DNA from: Physcomitrium patens
Taxonomy: Eukaryota > Streptophyta > Bryopsida > Funariales > Funariaceae
Assembly: GCF_000002425.4 (NCBI RefSeq)
Contig: NC_037261.1
Location: 2,723,426 to 2,787,425, forward strand
Direction of reading: 5' to 3'
Length of the DNA stretch: 64,000 bases
A model generated the notes under the pieces. It ran no database searches. It was not told the origin of the DNA and saw only the letters and a list, made by a program, of their open reading frames with translations. The first letter of the stretch is position 1. The number at the start of each line of letters is the position of its first letter. The position numbers were made by a program, and so were the translations under genes. Below are positions 12,400-23,686 of the stretch, piece by piece.

Positions 12400-13615
12400 A
12401 AAGAACTACCTACAAGATTTGAGCTTTGAGAAACTGCTGAAGACAGGCTACGACAAATAAAAAGCAAATCACAATGTCTGATTTCACATCTAAAAGCTTT
12501 GATGTAATTTCTTCAATGTTAATAGCATTCGAAAAAATCAATAAAGTCAATGTTCTCTAAGTTTGTTTTTGAAAAATCAATGTTGTTCTTATCCTCGTCC
12601 TTATAAAACTGCACGTTTTTCAAAAGCAATATGTCGCTCTCATGTTATTTTTTCTACATTCATCGCTAATCTCATCAATTTATACCATTCCAACTGGACG
12701 TTTATTTTCTTGCCTTCTCGCACAAATAAGTCTCTGATCATCTAATTAATAGCCTTATCTCAGTTGTCATGCATCTAATGATGTTAATTTCAAGAATTTA
12801 GGATAATAACCAAAAATCCGCCTCAGAAACGACAGTGTGCATTGCAAGCGCCCACTTGAATATACTCCATTCAATGTGCTTGTTCGTAATAGCAGCAGAT
12901 GCGGCAGTCAGGAGTCAAATGGATGATATAAATGAAACAAACTAGGGGTAATGATTGTGTATTTAACAACAATGTTGTATCTGTACCAAAAAACACAAAA
13001 TTTTAGTTAGATCAAATCTACTCAATAATTTTTTAAGTACCCATTATTTCCAAAAGACACAAACAAAAACAAAATTAAAAATAAAATCATGAAAAATCCT
13101 ACCTACAAGAAATCCTACCCCATACGCTACAAGCCTTTGAGCTTCAAGAAACGACTCCTTACTCTTTTTGTTACTCCAATCAACCAAGAATTTCAACTTT
13201 TGTTTGCTAAATCTCCTTGTTAATAATGTAGTTTCTTCTTCACCAGATCTGAAATAAACTTTGCCCACAGTGCATCACATAAGTATCCATCTGCTATGCA
13301 TTGTGTTGTAGTGCTCTTTGTTTGCACTGGTATTAGATGCTGCAGCCTCTTCAACTAACATACAAAATCACAACCACACCTGGAGTGGCAGATCACAACT
13401 TTTGTCAACATATGCTTTGCACATGAAATAACTGTCACTTCCAAAATGACTCCAAAATGCTCAAGGTAGCTACATATAATGTCTCGCACTTTAATTAGGT
13501 TGCATGCAATCTTGGAGGACAATCCTGGCCGGCAAAGAAACCTTTTTTCAAATCCTAACTCCAATAACCCTAAATACTTTGTATTTTCTAAGTTCTTAGA
13601 ATTCTCTCTCAACAA
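12400..13615 (-). pseudogene. Unrecognised gene-like fragments, possible pseudogene or short multi-exon gene
   Basis: GC content rises here relative to both sides, and several minus-strand stretches read like real protein. At 13615-13355 an opening includes LGLLELGFEKRFLCRPGL and KVRDIICSYLEHFGVILE. Just downstream another frame gives RLQHLIPVQTKS. At 13268-13105 an opening contains TLLTRRFSKQKLKFLVDW and ends near a possible donor (TTGTAG/GTAGG). At 12745-12650 another encodes RDLFVREGKKINVQLEWYKL. They are in the same order and strand but I cannot join them by convincing introns throughout, and stops occur between them. I do not recognise the family. Decayed member of a moss multigene family is a guess. 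Confidence 0.3.
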
Positions 13616-13649
13616 CCAATCAAATTATATTTTTGTATCTTTATCTTAT

Positions 13650-15100
13650 ACCCAAACTGATTTTTTTTTATATATATATATATATATTAAGACTCATTTA
13701 TTTTTATTACTTTCATTTCATTAAATTCTTAATTTAAAAATTATTATTACTACCAACAATATAACATAATTATTTGAATGTTGATACCTAATTTTTTATA
13801 CCCAATTTTTAATTTTCTATATTCCTATCTACCACCAAAATTCATTTTATAGAATAGTTGTATATAGCCAACAACAATGAAAATTAGTATATTGTTGGAT
13901 TATAAATTTAACTTGATTAAATAAATAAAACCATAGAATCATTTTAAAATAAAATGATTAAACACATGTTTAGTATTTTAATTAAATCTAACATGACTAC
14001 GTAAAATCCATCTTTGTATAGTATAAAATGGATGTGTAGTATATTTAACAATGAAGTTAAGATTTACTTATATCTAACTAATAACCAATAAATCAAATTC
14101 TCTATAAGCAAGATATTAGAACATAGAATACTTGGTTACTTATAGTTGATAAGACCAAATATTTTCTATCAGTTTTCTTACTCCATTCATGTCTTGAATA
14201 AATCTAAATATATCATCTAGACTTAAAAGAACCGCATAATATGGTCTCATATATAGTGTATATTTTATTTATTACAATTTTATTCATATACAATTGGATG
14301 GATGTCAATTGAATTGGCAATGCTAATATACAAAAATTACATTATAATATTGTTATTTATTTATATATTTATGTTTGATTTTTTGGCAAAGTTGAAAAGA
14401 ATCAACTATTGTTCTTTTTATCTATTGAAACTACGTATACAACTGCAACTATAACTACAAAAGAACCTTCTTTTTTTGTTTTTTTCACTTCAGTAACCGA
14501 GTTACTTCTCCCAGATTCTCAATCTAGTTTTCTATGACAACATGTCATGTATAGCCATGACTAAGAACCCCAATTTTTACAACTGTTCAAAACACAGTGA
14601 CCACCAACATCATTTTCTAATGCCAAACAGACAAGTGCAAAATCTAATAACAAGGAATATACTCTCAACATGCTCCGCCACGTGGACTGATGTCTTCACA
14701 AAAATTAGAACATCAAACTTGTTTTTTTTTTTAAGACGATTGATGATACCGATTCTATTCATTCAAATCGTCAGAGGACAAACCGAAGGGTATAGTTATA
14801 TTTTTCTCATAAGCATAGGGTTTTCTTTGTAGCTCAAGATTTCAGCTATTCTGACGAAGGTGGAGGGAGTGTTAGTATTACAGTGTTAGCATATCCATTC
14901 TACTCTCTGTCGGACCCACAACCCAGTAAGTAATCTGGCCCAGGTGCGAAACTAGTTTCTCAATGTGCTAGATAAGCCTTTCTGATTTAAAAAACGTACT
15001 CATGAACTGATCTAAACAATGCACAGTCCACGAGCATTTCATCGACAAAGTCAGTCAGTCGCTGGTCTCCAGATTTCCTGTGTGCATGCTTCCAATCGTC
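13650..15100. other. Intergenic region with no supported gene
   Basis: This region contains a short (TA)n run at about 13670-13688 and long AT-rich tracts to about 14.5 kb. It then rises in GC towards the 3' end of the repeat-protein gene. Short openings on either strand show no domain or conserved motif. Confidence 0.4.
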
Positions 15101-15180
15101 CTAAATCGTATCCTGCTGCTGATTGCAAACGGTGGGAAAATGGCATCAGATGCTTGAGGGGGAGATTCGAAGGTTTTCCA

Positions 15181-16314
15181 TTACGACAGGACTGCAGTGT
15201 TCCTTGAGTAGCCGCCGTCAATGGCCGGGCCTTCGGGCCGCAAGTCGCCATGCGGGAGGACTAGAATACTCTGAAACTGAGGAGATGAACCAGATGCTTC
15301 CGCGCTTCCAGTGGAGCTCGAGTCAGGCGTCGGTTCTTCGTCACGCGACGGATTTGAGGTCGCAATGGCAGGCGCTGTTGGAGTTCGCTTGTGCCCGCAA
15401 TGGACTCCCGATTTCTGACCCTGGGTATCGCTTGTTGGGAGTTTCTCACTCCCTTGCATGGGAGACCTGCTCTGAGTAGAGGGGTTAGACGCACAAGCCG
15501 ACGATGGTTGCGCATCCCGGGGGGTGCTGTCAATTGGCGACGATAGTTGTGCATACCCGGGGGTGCTGTCAACTGCCGACGATGGTTGTGCATTCCCTGG
15601 GGTGCTGTCAATTGGCGACGATGGTTGTGCATTTCCGGGGGTGCTGTCAATTGGCGACGATAGTTGTGCATTCCCTGGGGTGCTGTCAACTGGCGAAGAC
15701 GGTTGTGGATTCCCGGGGGTGCGGTCAACTGGCGATGATGGTTGTGCATTCCCGGGGGTGCTCTCAACTGGCGACGATGGTTGTGCATTCCCTGGGGTGC
15801 TGTCAACTGACGACGATGGTTGTGCATTCCCGGGGGTGCTGTCAACTGGCGACGATGGTTGTACATTCGCAGGGGTGCTGCCAATTGGCGACGATAGGTT
15901 TGCGTTCGCGGGGGTGCTCTCAACTGGCGACGATAGTTGTGCAATTCCAGGGGTGCTATCAATTGGCGACGATGGTTGTGCATTCCCAGGTGTGCTATCA
16001 ATTGGCGATGATGGATGTGCATTCGCGGGGGTGCTGCCAATTGGCGACGAAGGTTGTGCATTCGCGGGGGTGCTGCCAATTGGTGACGAAGGTTGTGCAT
16101 TGGCGGGGGTGCTCTCAACAGACGTCGATTTTGCCCAAAGCCCAGTTGTGGACGGAATGATATGGGCGGGAGTGCCATGGGGAATGGCATTGACCGGTGT
16201 GACGAATCTTGTGGCGAGAATTCGACCTTCGGCCGCACGGTGAAGTGAGACCATAACACCCAAGAGCAACCAAAAGCTGAGCAATTTGGCGGGCGTTGCA
16301 GCAGTTCGCTCCAT
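15181..16314 (-). CDS. Secreted Pro/Ser/Thr-rich tandem-repeat protein
   Basis: I chose the second in-frame Met (16314) because it places a good signal peptide at the N-terminus: a short basic start, then a hydrophobic core LLSFWLLLGVMVSL, then HRAAEGR. The result is 377 residues. After about 80 residues come sixteen tandem 13-residue repeats of the form STPGNAQPSSPVD (39 bp period, roughly 15500-16120). A basic then acidic Ser-rich tail follows and ends GGYSRNTAVLS. The repeated TP and SP dipeptides resemble hydroxyproline/arabinogalactan-type cell-wall glycoproteins, so an extracellular role is likely by inference. No catalytic domain is present. Because the 39-bp unit lacks stops in several frames, other frames are open too; only this one has a signal peptide. 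The tail could also be a processed secreted peptide, but it matches no family I know. An intron inside it is not excluded. Confidence 0.6.
   Translation of the reverse strand: MERTAATPAKLLSFWLLLGVMVSLHRAAEGRILATRFVTPVNAIPHGTPAHIIPSTTGLWAKSTSVESTPANAQPSSPIGSTPANAQPSSPIGSTPANAHPSSPIDSTPGNAQPSSPIDSTPGIAQLSSPVESTPANANLSSPIGSTPANVQPSSPVDSTPGNAQPSSSVDSTPGNAQPSSPVESTPGNAQPSSPVDRTPGNPQPSSPVDSTPGNAQLSSPIDSTPGNAQPSSPIDSTPGNAQPSSAVDSTPGYAQLSSPIDSTPRDAQPSSACASNPSTQSRSPMQGSEKLPTSDTQGQKSGVHCGHKRTPTAPAIATSNPSRDEEPTPDSSSTGSAEASGSSPQFQSILVLPHGDLRPEGPAIDGGYSRNTAVLS
15500..16130. repeat. 39-bp tandem repeat array (about 16 units)
   Basis: The plus-strand unit reads roughly GGTGCTGTCAACTGGCGACG followed by ATGGTTGTGCATTCCCGGG. 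Units differ by scattered substitutions, many at third positions of the minus-strand reading frame (for example gacgatggttg versus gatgatggttg). It is the coding minisatellite of the secreted repeat protein. Confidence 0.9.
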
Positions 16315-16320
16315 TGCGAT

Positions 16321-17010
16321 TACCTCCACAAATTTCAGAGATACACAACATGAGCACAAGCTTTCACGGGCTACCTCTGAATTATTTGAAGCGAGGATTA
16401 CCTAATCAATTAGACAGAAGTGCAGAATTTACACTCACCAGAAGCCAATGAAGGGCCTCGACGCCTAATGATGAGAAAATGAAGAAAGAACGTCCAATGC
16501 TACCTCCGCAAATTTCAGAGATTCATAATATGAGCTCGGGCCTACACCAGCTACCATCGAATTATGGAAAGCAAGTGAAATATACAGTTCAACCGACATC
16601 GGAAACAATATGGACACGATAAACCGGCCATGTCACCATGGTTGCAACCGTTTGACCAATTACTCATGCACTCGCCACTCTGATGGTGAAAAATGTGATC
16701 CAATCGAATGATTTGTGATATACACAGCAAGGACTTAACTTTAATTGAAAAAATGAATGATCCGGAGCTAGACCGGTGTTGCACACTGGCATTTATTTCT
16801 ACCGTTTGAAGAGAGTACAGGCTGCGAAGCCTCTAGATTTTAAGCAATTCAGGTCGACGCCGTACATCACCTGAGCTGTTCACAAGCGAAGACAGTGACG
16901 GAGACCAAATCAGGAGAAAGTAAGTGCAGAATCTGTACTCACCAGAAGCCGATGAAGGGCCTCAGCGACTAGTGAAGAGCAAATGTGGGGAATAGCGTCC
17001 AATGCCAGAG
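16321..17010 (-). promoter_or_regulatory. Duplicated upstream/5' leader segment of the repeat-protein gene
   Basis: A segment just upstream of the start codon occurs twice. Copy 1 (16321-16500) begins tacctccacaaatttcagag and ends cgtccaatgc. Copy 2 begins at 16501 with tacctccgcaaatttcagag, then is split by about 330 bp of other sequence, and resumes at about 16921 (agtgcagaatctgtactcac) to about 17010. Both copies contain, on the minus strand, CTTCTG/GTGAGT, a good splice donor, so they look like a duplicated 5' untranslated exon with its intron. A run of 15 C residues lies further upstream at 17074-17088. Confidence 0.5.
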
Positions 17011-18725
17011 CAGTAAGAGCGAAGTGCAGGGACAGAGACGGACCCTGCCAGTTTTATACAGAATTGAAAAACACCCCCCCCCCCCCCCTTCCGTCCATCA
17101 CAGAGGCGAGAAGGTGCTGTCGAAGAAGGAAAAAGAGGGCAAAATCTTGGGAACCTTAGCCCTTGCCCAGCACTTTCTCCTAGAAATCCATCGACCGAGT
17201 GCCGTTACTTTTGTGTTCAAATGTTCTATCCTTCTGTCTAGATGATTCCAAAGGAGTGGATGTATGATTCGTCAAAATTGCCATGATTTGTGCGTAAAGC
17301 TTTCACCAATGCACTGGGTGGGATCTTTTTATGTAACAAGAGCAGGACTTGGTCAGCGCATCACACACACCATCGCATGGGACTATTGAAGTGCATCTCA
17401 GAGTGAGTCCAGGTTCAGATGTATCTGAAGATGCTGGAATAACCACATGTCATGCTTGAAGATGAAAAGATATGCACTGATACTATTCATGTTGCATGGA
17501 TTGGAAATGTGGCCCAATCTAGTTGATTTGATACTACTGTTCGGAGATGGTCACATTTATAGATTTATGTGAAGCATAAATCATCTGACATTTAATTGAT
17601 TGTCTTGGATGTTAAACAGACCCAAGTTTTTACAAAATTGTCCCACCCATCCTAACCATTATAAAAAAAAATAAATTCCCTTTTATATATATATATATAT
17701 ATATATACATAATTTTGTATATATGTATATATTATTCTCATGTGTTCTGCACTTTCTAGTATTTGCATGACAAATCAATTGTACTTATTCAAGAAAAATT
17801 CTAACTTACTCACCGTAACTAATTCTGTCGTTGGCTGAGTTTGTTGGAATTTTTATCATGCAATTGACTGAGTAAATGCATGATAAATTGAAAATAGAAT
17901 TACGATGGTGACACAGTTGGTGGGTGGAATTGGGATTCTGTATCGAAGAAGAATGCACTGAACATGTGATAGGATCTTAAATGTGGATTATATATTGACA
18001 AACCCTGTAAACACTTATTTTTATATTAAACATGACTTAAAGAAATTATATGCGGTGAAGGCAGGTAGTTCCTAGAATCATTTCCTCGGAGATGCTTTCC
18101 TCCGACCCCATCCAAATGGGCATACCTAATAAAGTTTTTTTTTTTAAATGCACTTTTTCAAGGTCTTCGTTGTATGTGTTCTTGCAGCAATACTGTCACA
18201 GCGTTGAGTCGATGGATCAGGACTCCAAATCTAACTGATTATTATTAGTACTTCAACATCCAGGACGGCTACCTCATGGAGTATCCTCCGCAAACAATCC
18301 TTGTGACTCAACCCACACTTCATCGATCTCTTGCAGCATTTTTTTCCTTCTTGTGTCATTTCAGTCTAGAAACTACCTGGACCACGGTTCTGAGCAAACC
18401 GTCGATGTGGAACCTGCACGTGCATGCATGGAACCTGCAATATCACGTGTATATTACAGCCCTAGTTGTGTTTGAGGCGCTGCAACTTACTTAGCTACTA
18501 CAGTGTGGTCATTGGCAACTGTTAGCAAAAAACCTCAAATTCTGTGCAGCACGGGAACATTACCCACCAGTGAAGACAACGTAAAACAACAGATGGACAC
18601 TTCCGTAATCTTCCTTTGAGCTGAAAATTTGTAAATTCTGAAGAACCCAGCACAGGTAGCTTTGAGTAGAGCAGTATTTCTATATAGGAAGCGCTAGTGG
18701 CAGTTCGAGTTATTAATAGTTTTGA

Positions 18726-18760
<35 letters not shown>

Positions 18761-18780
18761 CGCTCGAACTCTTGAAATGG
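17011..18780. other. Intergenic region, no supported gene
   Basis: This region is of mixed composition. It holds (TA)n runs at about 17684-17706 and 18729-18761. Short openings (for example 18276-18494) show no recognisable domains. The part nearest 17.0 kb is probably the promoter of the minus-strand repeat-protein gene. Confidence 0.4.
17074..17088. repeat. Poly-C run (15 bp)
   Basis: This is an uninterrupted run of C upstream of the secreted repeat-protein gene, notable in an otherwise AT-rich genome. Confidence 0.9.
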
Positions 18781-18799
18781 TTGTCAGGTGATAATATAT

Positions 18800-20730
18800 T
18801 TAACCTTTTTAAAATAAAAATATCTGATTTATCTATTTATATTTTGGAAATTGATCCTTGTTAGCATTTGTGTGCTTTATCGTTGTGATTTTATTTCTCT
18901 CTAATATCGTATGAAAATTTTTAAATGTAAAAAAATATACTACAAAACGTGTTTTTTATGCTTAAAATAAATAAATAAAATTTGCAGAGTAAAAGCTAAA
19001 TAATTAATTATATTAATTTTTATATTATTCTCTAATATGATATAGTAAAATAAAAGTAATTTGAATTTATTTATGTTTATATTTAATATTCATTTAGACT
19101 TTAAATTAAAAAATCCTTAAGATTTTTGTAAAACCTTATAAAAAAATCAATAGTTTTTATTATATCCACTATTCCATCAATTAGTGCATTTTTTTTTAGA
19201 ATTTTTGGCATAGCCTTATTGTTATTTCTATTTTTATTACCTGTCTTCATCTTAATGAACATAGATTAAATATCTTAGTCTAAAAATAAAAAATTATCTT
19301 TTCCACTCTAAAATCATTATTAAAGAAAAAAAATCTTTTTTTATTTTGTTTTAAAACATAATCAAATTATTCTTTGTTCTTTATCACCTTAAAACTTCTT
19401 TTATTGCTGATGTCCTCTTCATTTTTACTACCTTATCTTTGTCAAATTTTTATTTTTATTTATTATCATTGGATTTAGCTGTATTTATAAAAAGCATTGT
19501 ATTTATCTATACTAAATGAATATCTTTGAAACTTGGTGCAAATTGTTGTTTTTACTTCATTGCTACAAAAAGCATTATTTTTTATAATTCTTTGAGAACT
19601 ATTCTATAGTTCTTAAAAAGTTCTAGATTTGTATTTTTTATTCATTCACAATAAATAATAACTATGTTAAATACTAATCAAATATAGCTTATTGGCAAGT
19701 TTTATTATTCTTATATTTGTATCCTATAAGATACTATTCATGTTCAAAAGAATCATTTTTAATTATTTTATTTTTTACTAAAATCAATGTAAGATAATTA
19801 AACATATAGCCCTCAAAAATCATTAAAAAAGAGTAATTATAAATATGATTTATCCTGCAACAAAAGCTTATCCAAAATGTCAATACCATTTGCAATCGTA
19901 ATTTAAGGAAGGCTAAATATGAGCAGTTCTACCAAATATTAATCAAATGTAAGAATGATCTTACTTATTTATACAATTTATACTTCAAAGTAGTGAGTAT
20001 TGCATCTGTATATTATTATATGTTAGAATTTGTCAAATAATTTTAAAATTTTATTTTTTTTGTACATTTTCTATTTATTTTAATCAATGTCATTGTATAA
20101 AATTGTTTGAATTAAATATAGATTTTTTGATTTATTGATAGAGAGATGATTGGTGCTAGTTCTTTTAAACAACACACTCTACAAGATTGACAATATTGCT
20201 CTCCAATTCTACAATAAATACGTACTAACACTTATTTCTAGTACTTTTCTCTTCAAAATCATCTATAAATATTTTTTATTCAATTATCTTCTTTGTCATT
20301 ATTATTATCATTATTATTACCAAAAAATTTAATTCCATCTTTAGTTTTATCTTTAAATTTTTTTATTATTGTCAAATTTCTTGTCATGTTTAATACTTGC
20401 ATAATAGTTAATAATATATTTTTTAATTTTTTAATAAAACCAATGTAATAAATGAGAACAATGGTGCATTATTACAAAACACATTTCTAATAGTTTCTTT
20501 AAAAAAATATATTTATTATTCTTAATTAAAACTGAAAATTTAAATTTCTTGCCTAATGGCCAAATTTTGTTTTTATATTTATATATTTAAATCTAAAGTC
20601 TTTTTTAAATCTAATCTTCAATTTTTTTTTTCTTTTTTTCATATACAAAGAAAAGTATGTATTAATAATGCAATTAAAACTTAATTCTTATAGTAGATAA
20701 ATGATTGTTGATCTAATCAAATTACAAGCA

Positions 20731-20767
<37 letters not shown>

Positions 20768-22500
20768 AGAATTCACTATATAATCTTGTTAGTTTACAGA
20801 TTTTTTCATTAAGAATTCATCATATTTTGTCTTTTGTTTAATATTAAAAGCCAAAAAATTTAACTTGTATTACTTTGCTAAAGCCTCTCTGTGAATACAA
20901 GACATGTAAGTATCTTTACTATAAGGTAAATTATTGATATGATTATAAATTTTAGGCAATCATAGTAAAGAAGAATTTAAATTTTAGTGTATCTTTCTTC
21001 AAATAACCTTCATTAATAATATGCATTATTATCTAAGCTTTATATGTTACAAACTACAAGATGGTGGGAAAAAAAATCTCTTTTGTCCTATACTTTATTT
21101 TAAATCTTAGCTTTTACTCCATGTAATAATTTAATAAATTGATCGAATTTTAATAATTGAATCTTCTCCAAAGAAATAATATCATCTTCTATTGGTTATA
21201 AAATATAAATATCTTCTTTAGCAAAACAGTCTGTTAAAGAATCTTTTACAAAACCATGTTTACAATTCTAGATTTTTGTTATTTTTATAATGTACAGCGT
21301 TTATTTGAGTTTGACTAAAATCTACTTCTAATTTAATGTCTTTTGCAAGAGTATTAATCACCACACTAGTTTCAATAATATCACTATAACTATCTAATGC
21401 TACTTGCTTATTTGTCAACATTGTTTTTTTAATCTTTAAATTAAACATTGTTAAAGGATTCTTCTTCTGTTAACTTTGCTTTTTAAATTCTCTACAAGAC
21501 TACTAATAAAACTCACAACGTTTGTTTAATAAAATAATATTAAAAAAATCTACATGTAAGTTCTTTTTAGATGAATTCTCTATCTAATCAAATTTTTACT
21601 TTCTTTTTGCAAATATCACTATACTACTTTTAAATATGTTAACAACCAATTTGTTTACTACCAAGTTTTAAGCAATGTCCATTTATTGTCAATTAAATTT
21701 TTATTTGATTAGAATATATAAATTCTAATTATTTAAACATTATATTATTGTTTAAGTTATGTTTGTACATAATATTATTTTTAAAAAATATTTTTTATGA
21801 ATATTTTATCTTGAATCTTTTATTATTTTAAAAAATTAAATAAAAAATATTTAATTTAAAATTTATATATGTGTAGATATTTATATATACACATGTTAAT
21901 TTAATTTTGTATTCTTAAGTAAATTCTTAGGTAGCTTATAATAGTGCCATAAGATATAAGAGCTCCATTGAATTTGTATTAATCCATGCTTTCATTGGTA
22001 TTTTATAATAAAAACATATTTATGTGAGATATTAGTGAAGGATTATTCTTTTGCAAATACTTGGATCTAAAAATTATGATTTTTTCAAGGAAAATAAAAG
22101 TATTTTATTGTTTGTAAAATATTTTACTTGACAAAAAATAGTGCATAATTGATTATTATTCTTTACTAAATTAACTTTATTTTAAAAATGTAACTTAAAA
22201 ATAAGAATCATAGCACTGATAATATCATATTAATATGGCACCAACCTTTTAAGTGTTCCAGTCCACTTGCATGTGTTAAAGTGTTGTACTAAACATTTGC
22301 ATTTAAATTATAAGACAAGAATGCTATTAATAAATAAATAACATCTTTGATTGCATACAAAGCAAATAGCATAACAATCAAAAAAGTTGGTTTTTTTTAA
22401 CTATAGATATACCTATTTAAACAACCAATATTAATGAGAAAATTAAAAGATAGTAGAAGTGCCAAAATTGAATTAAAGACTTCAAACCTTTGAAATAAAT
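18800..22500 (-). mobile_element. Degraded Ty1/copia-type fossil in AT-rich DNA
   Basis: The stretch is extremely AT-rich and broken in many places. On the minus strand around 20.0-19.6 kb there is a weak but ordered resemblance to the C-terminal part of copia integrase, including an FIGY-like block followed by an FxVNE-like block. An unassigned 62-codon opening lies at 21448-21260, where gag would be expected for this orientation. I could not identify LTRs or ends, so the limits given are those of the AT-rich tract. A poly-A run lies at 20732-20764. The element is very old and the rest is unassigned. Confidence 0.35.
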
Positions 22501-23686
22501 TGTTAATAGTTTTTGGTCAAATCATAAAAAAAACATATAGACTGTTGTTTTTGTTGTAGTAGGTGTTCTTTGTGGGCAGAATGAAATAAGCTACATTAAA
22601 AATTCTACTGGCAAATTACTTGTACATCAACCTGATACATCCGAAACACCACACAAGAATTTGAAAATGGTTACCAACCTATTCAAATTCACATATCTAG
22701 GACTTCAGTCGTGAGAGCACCATGAAAATTTTGAAATTCCGTAGATTTTCTTTGTAAAGGCGGGTTCGTCTACCAATTCGGCACTGGACTTCAGAATTGT
22801 AGCCACACCGACAAATCGCCACCTCCAGTACCACTCAACAGAAGGTGGAACTGAACACTAAAATATTAACTTTTCGTGACCTCAATTATGTGCAGTCTGG
22901 AGGTATTATGGAGAATGCATGAAGCACATCGCTGAGCTCAAGTGTGGCGGATGTCACAGGGAATACCTCTATCAAATTTGCAAGAAAAGAACCGCTAAAC
23001 CAGGCAGGGAAAAGAACGAACTTGCCAATGATACATGAGATAGGTTAATGCCACAATACAGCACATCTATAGCAAATCCATTCACAACTCCACGTGTATT
23101 ATCATTGTAACTAACACCACATCGACTTGAGAGAACTTGTAAACAATATGTAGAAACTAATCAACAAAAGCAAAATTGATATAATTATGAGTGGAACATT
23201 ACAAGTAGTTCTTGACTTGCGAATTAACTACCCAGGAAAATGTTGGTATAACCTCATCGTAGAATCCAGCATGGCGAATCACTGGCATATCACTTCCCAC
23301 CTAGCAGGCTCTCAAAATGATTTTAAGTAAAGCACACAAGATGCAATTGCAGCAGAAGGCAGAATCAATGGATGTACAAAAATACATACGGAGTAACAAA
23401 AGACTACCTCACTATAGCAAGAATACTCCTCTAAGGAGATGACATGGAAAGACGAGATGTATAGACAAAGAACTGCATGTACAAGACCAAGAACAGTTCC
23501 GACTCAAGGGTAGCACTCCAGAATTTCCTGATTGAGAAAAAACCCATCACTTCGAAATTCATCCAGACTCGACATCTGGCTTGTTAGACCAAATAAGGGT
23601 CACGGACGGGTACGCTGCCTCGTCGAACGCCTACAGAGTGCTTCTGCTAGTGAACTTGGAATGTAAACAGCACAGAGCTCCAAATA
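22500..23686. other. RAPTOR downstream region, probable 3' UTR and spacer
   Basis: Composition returns to genic levels directly downstream of the RAPTOR stop codon at 23687. No RAPTOR coding similarity continues here. A plus-strand opening at about 22890-23040 encodes a CxxC stretch (KCGGCHREY) but has no supported start or neighbouring exon. Most likely this is 3' UTR plus spacer. Confidence 0.45.

Noticed and set aside
15500-16130. Regular repeats resembling a CRISPR array
   Set aside because: The 39-bp units are directly adjacent with no unique spacers and lie in a eukaryotic coding minisatellite.
15504-16243. Plus-strand ORFs of 218 and 239 codons over the repeat array
   Set aside because: They are open because the 39-bp unit has no stop in those frames. 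They lack a signal peptide or any unique-sequence domain, unlike the minus-strand frame.
22890-23040. Plus-strand CxxC-containing opening downstream of RAPTOR
   Set aside because: It has no start codon in frame, no neighbouring exon, and lies in the probable RAPTOR 3' UTR.
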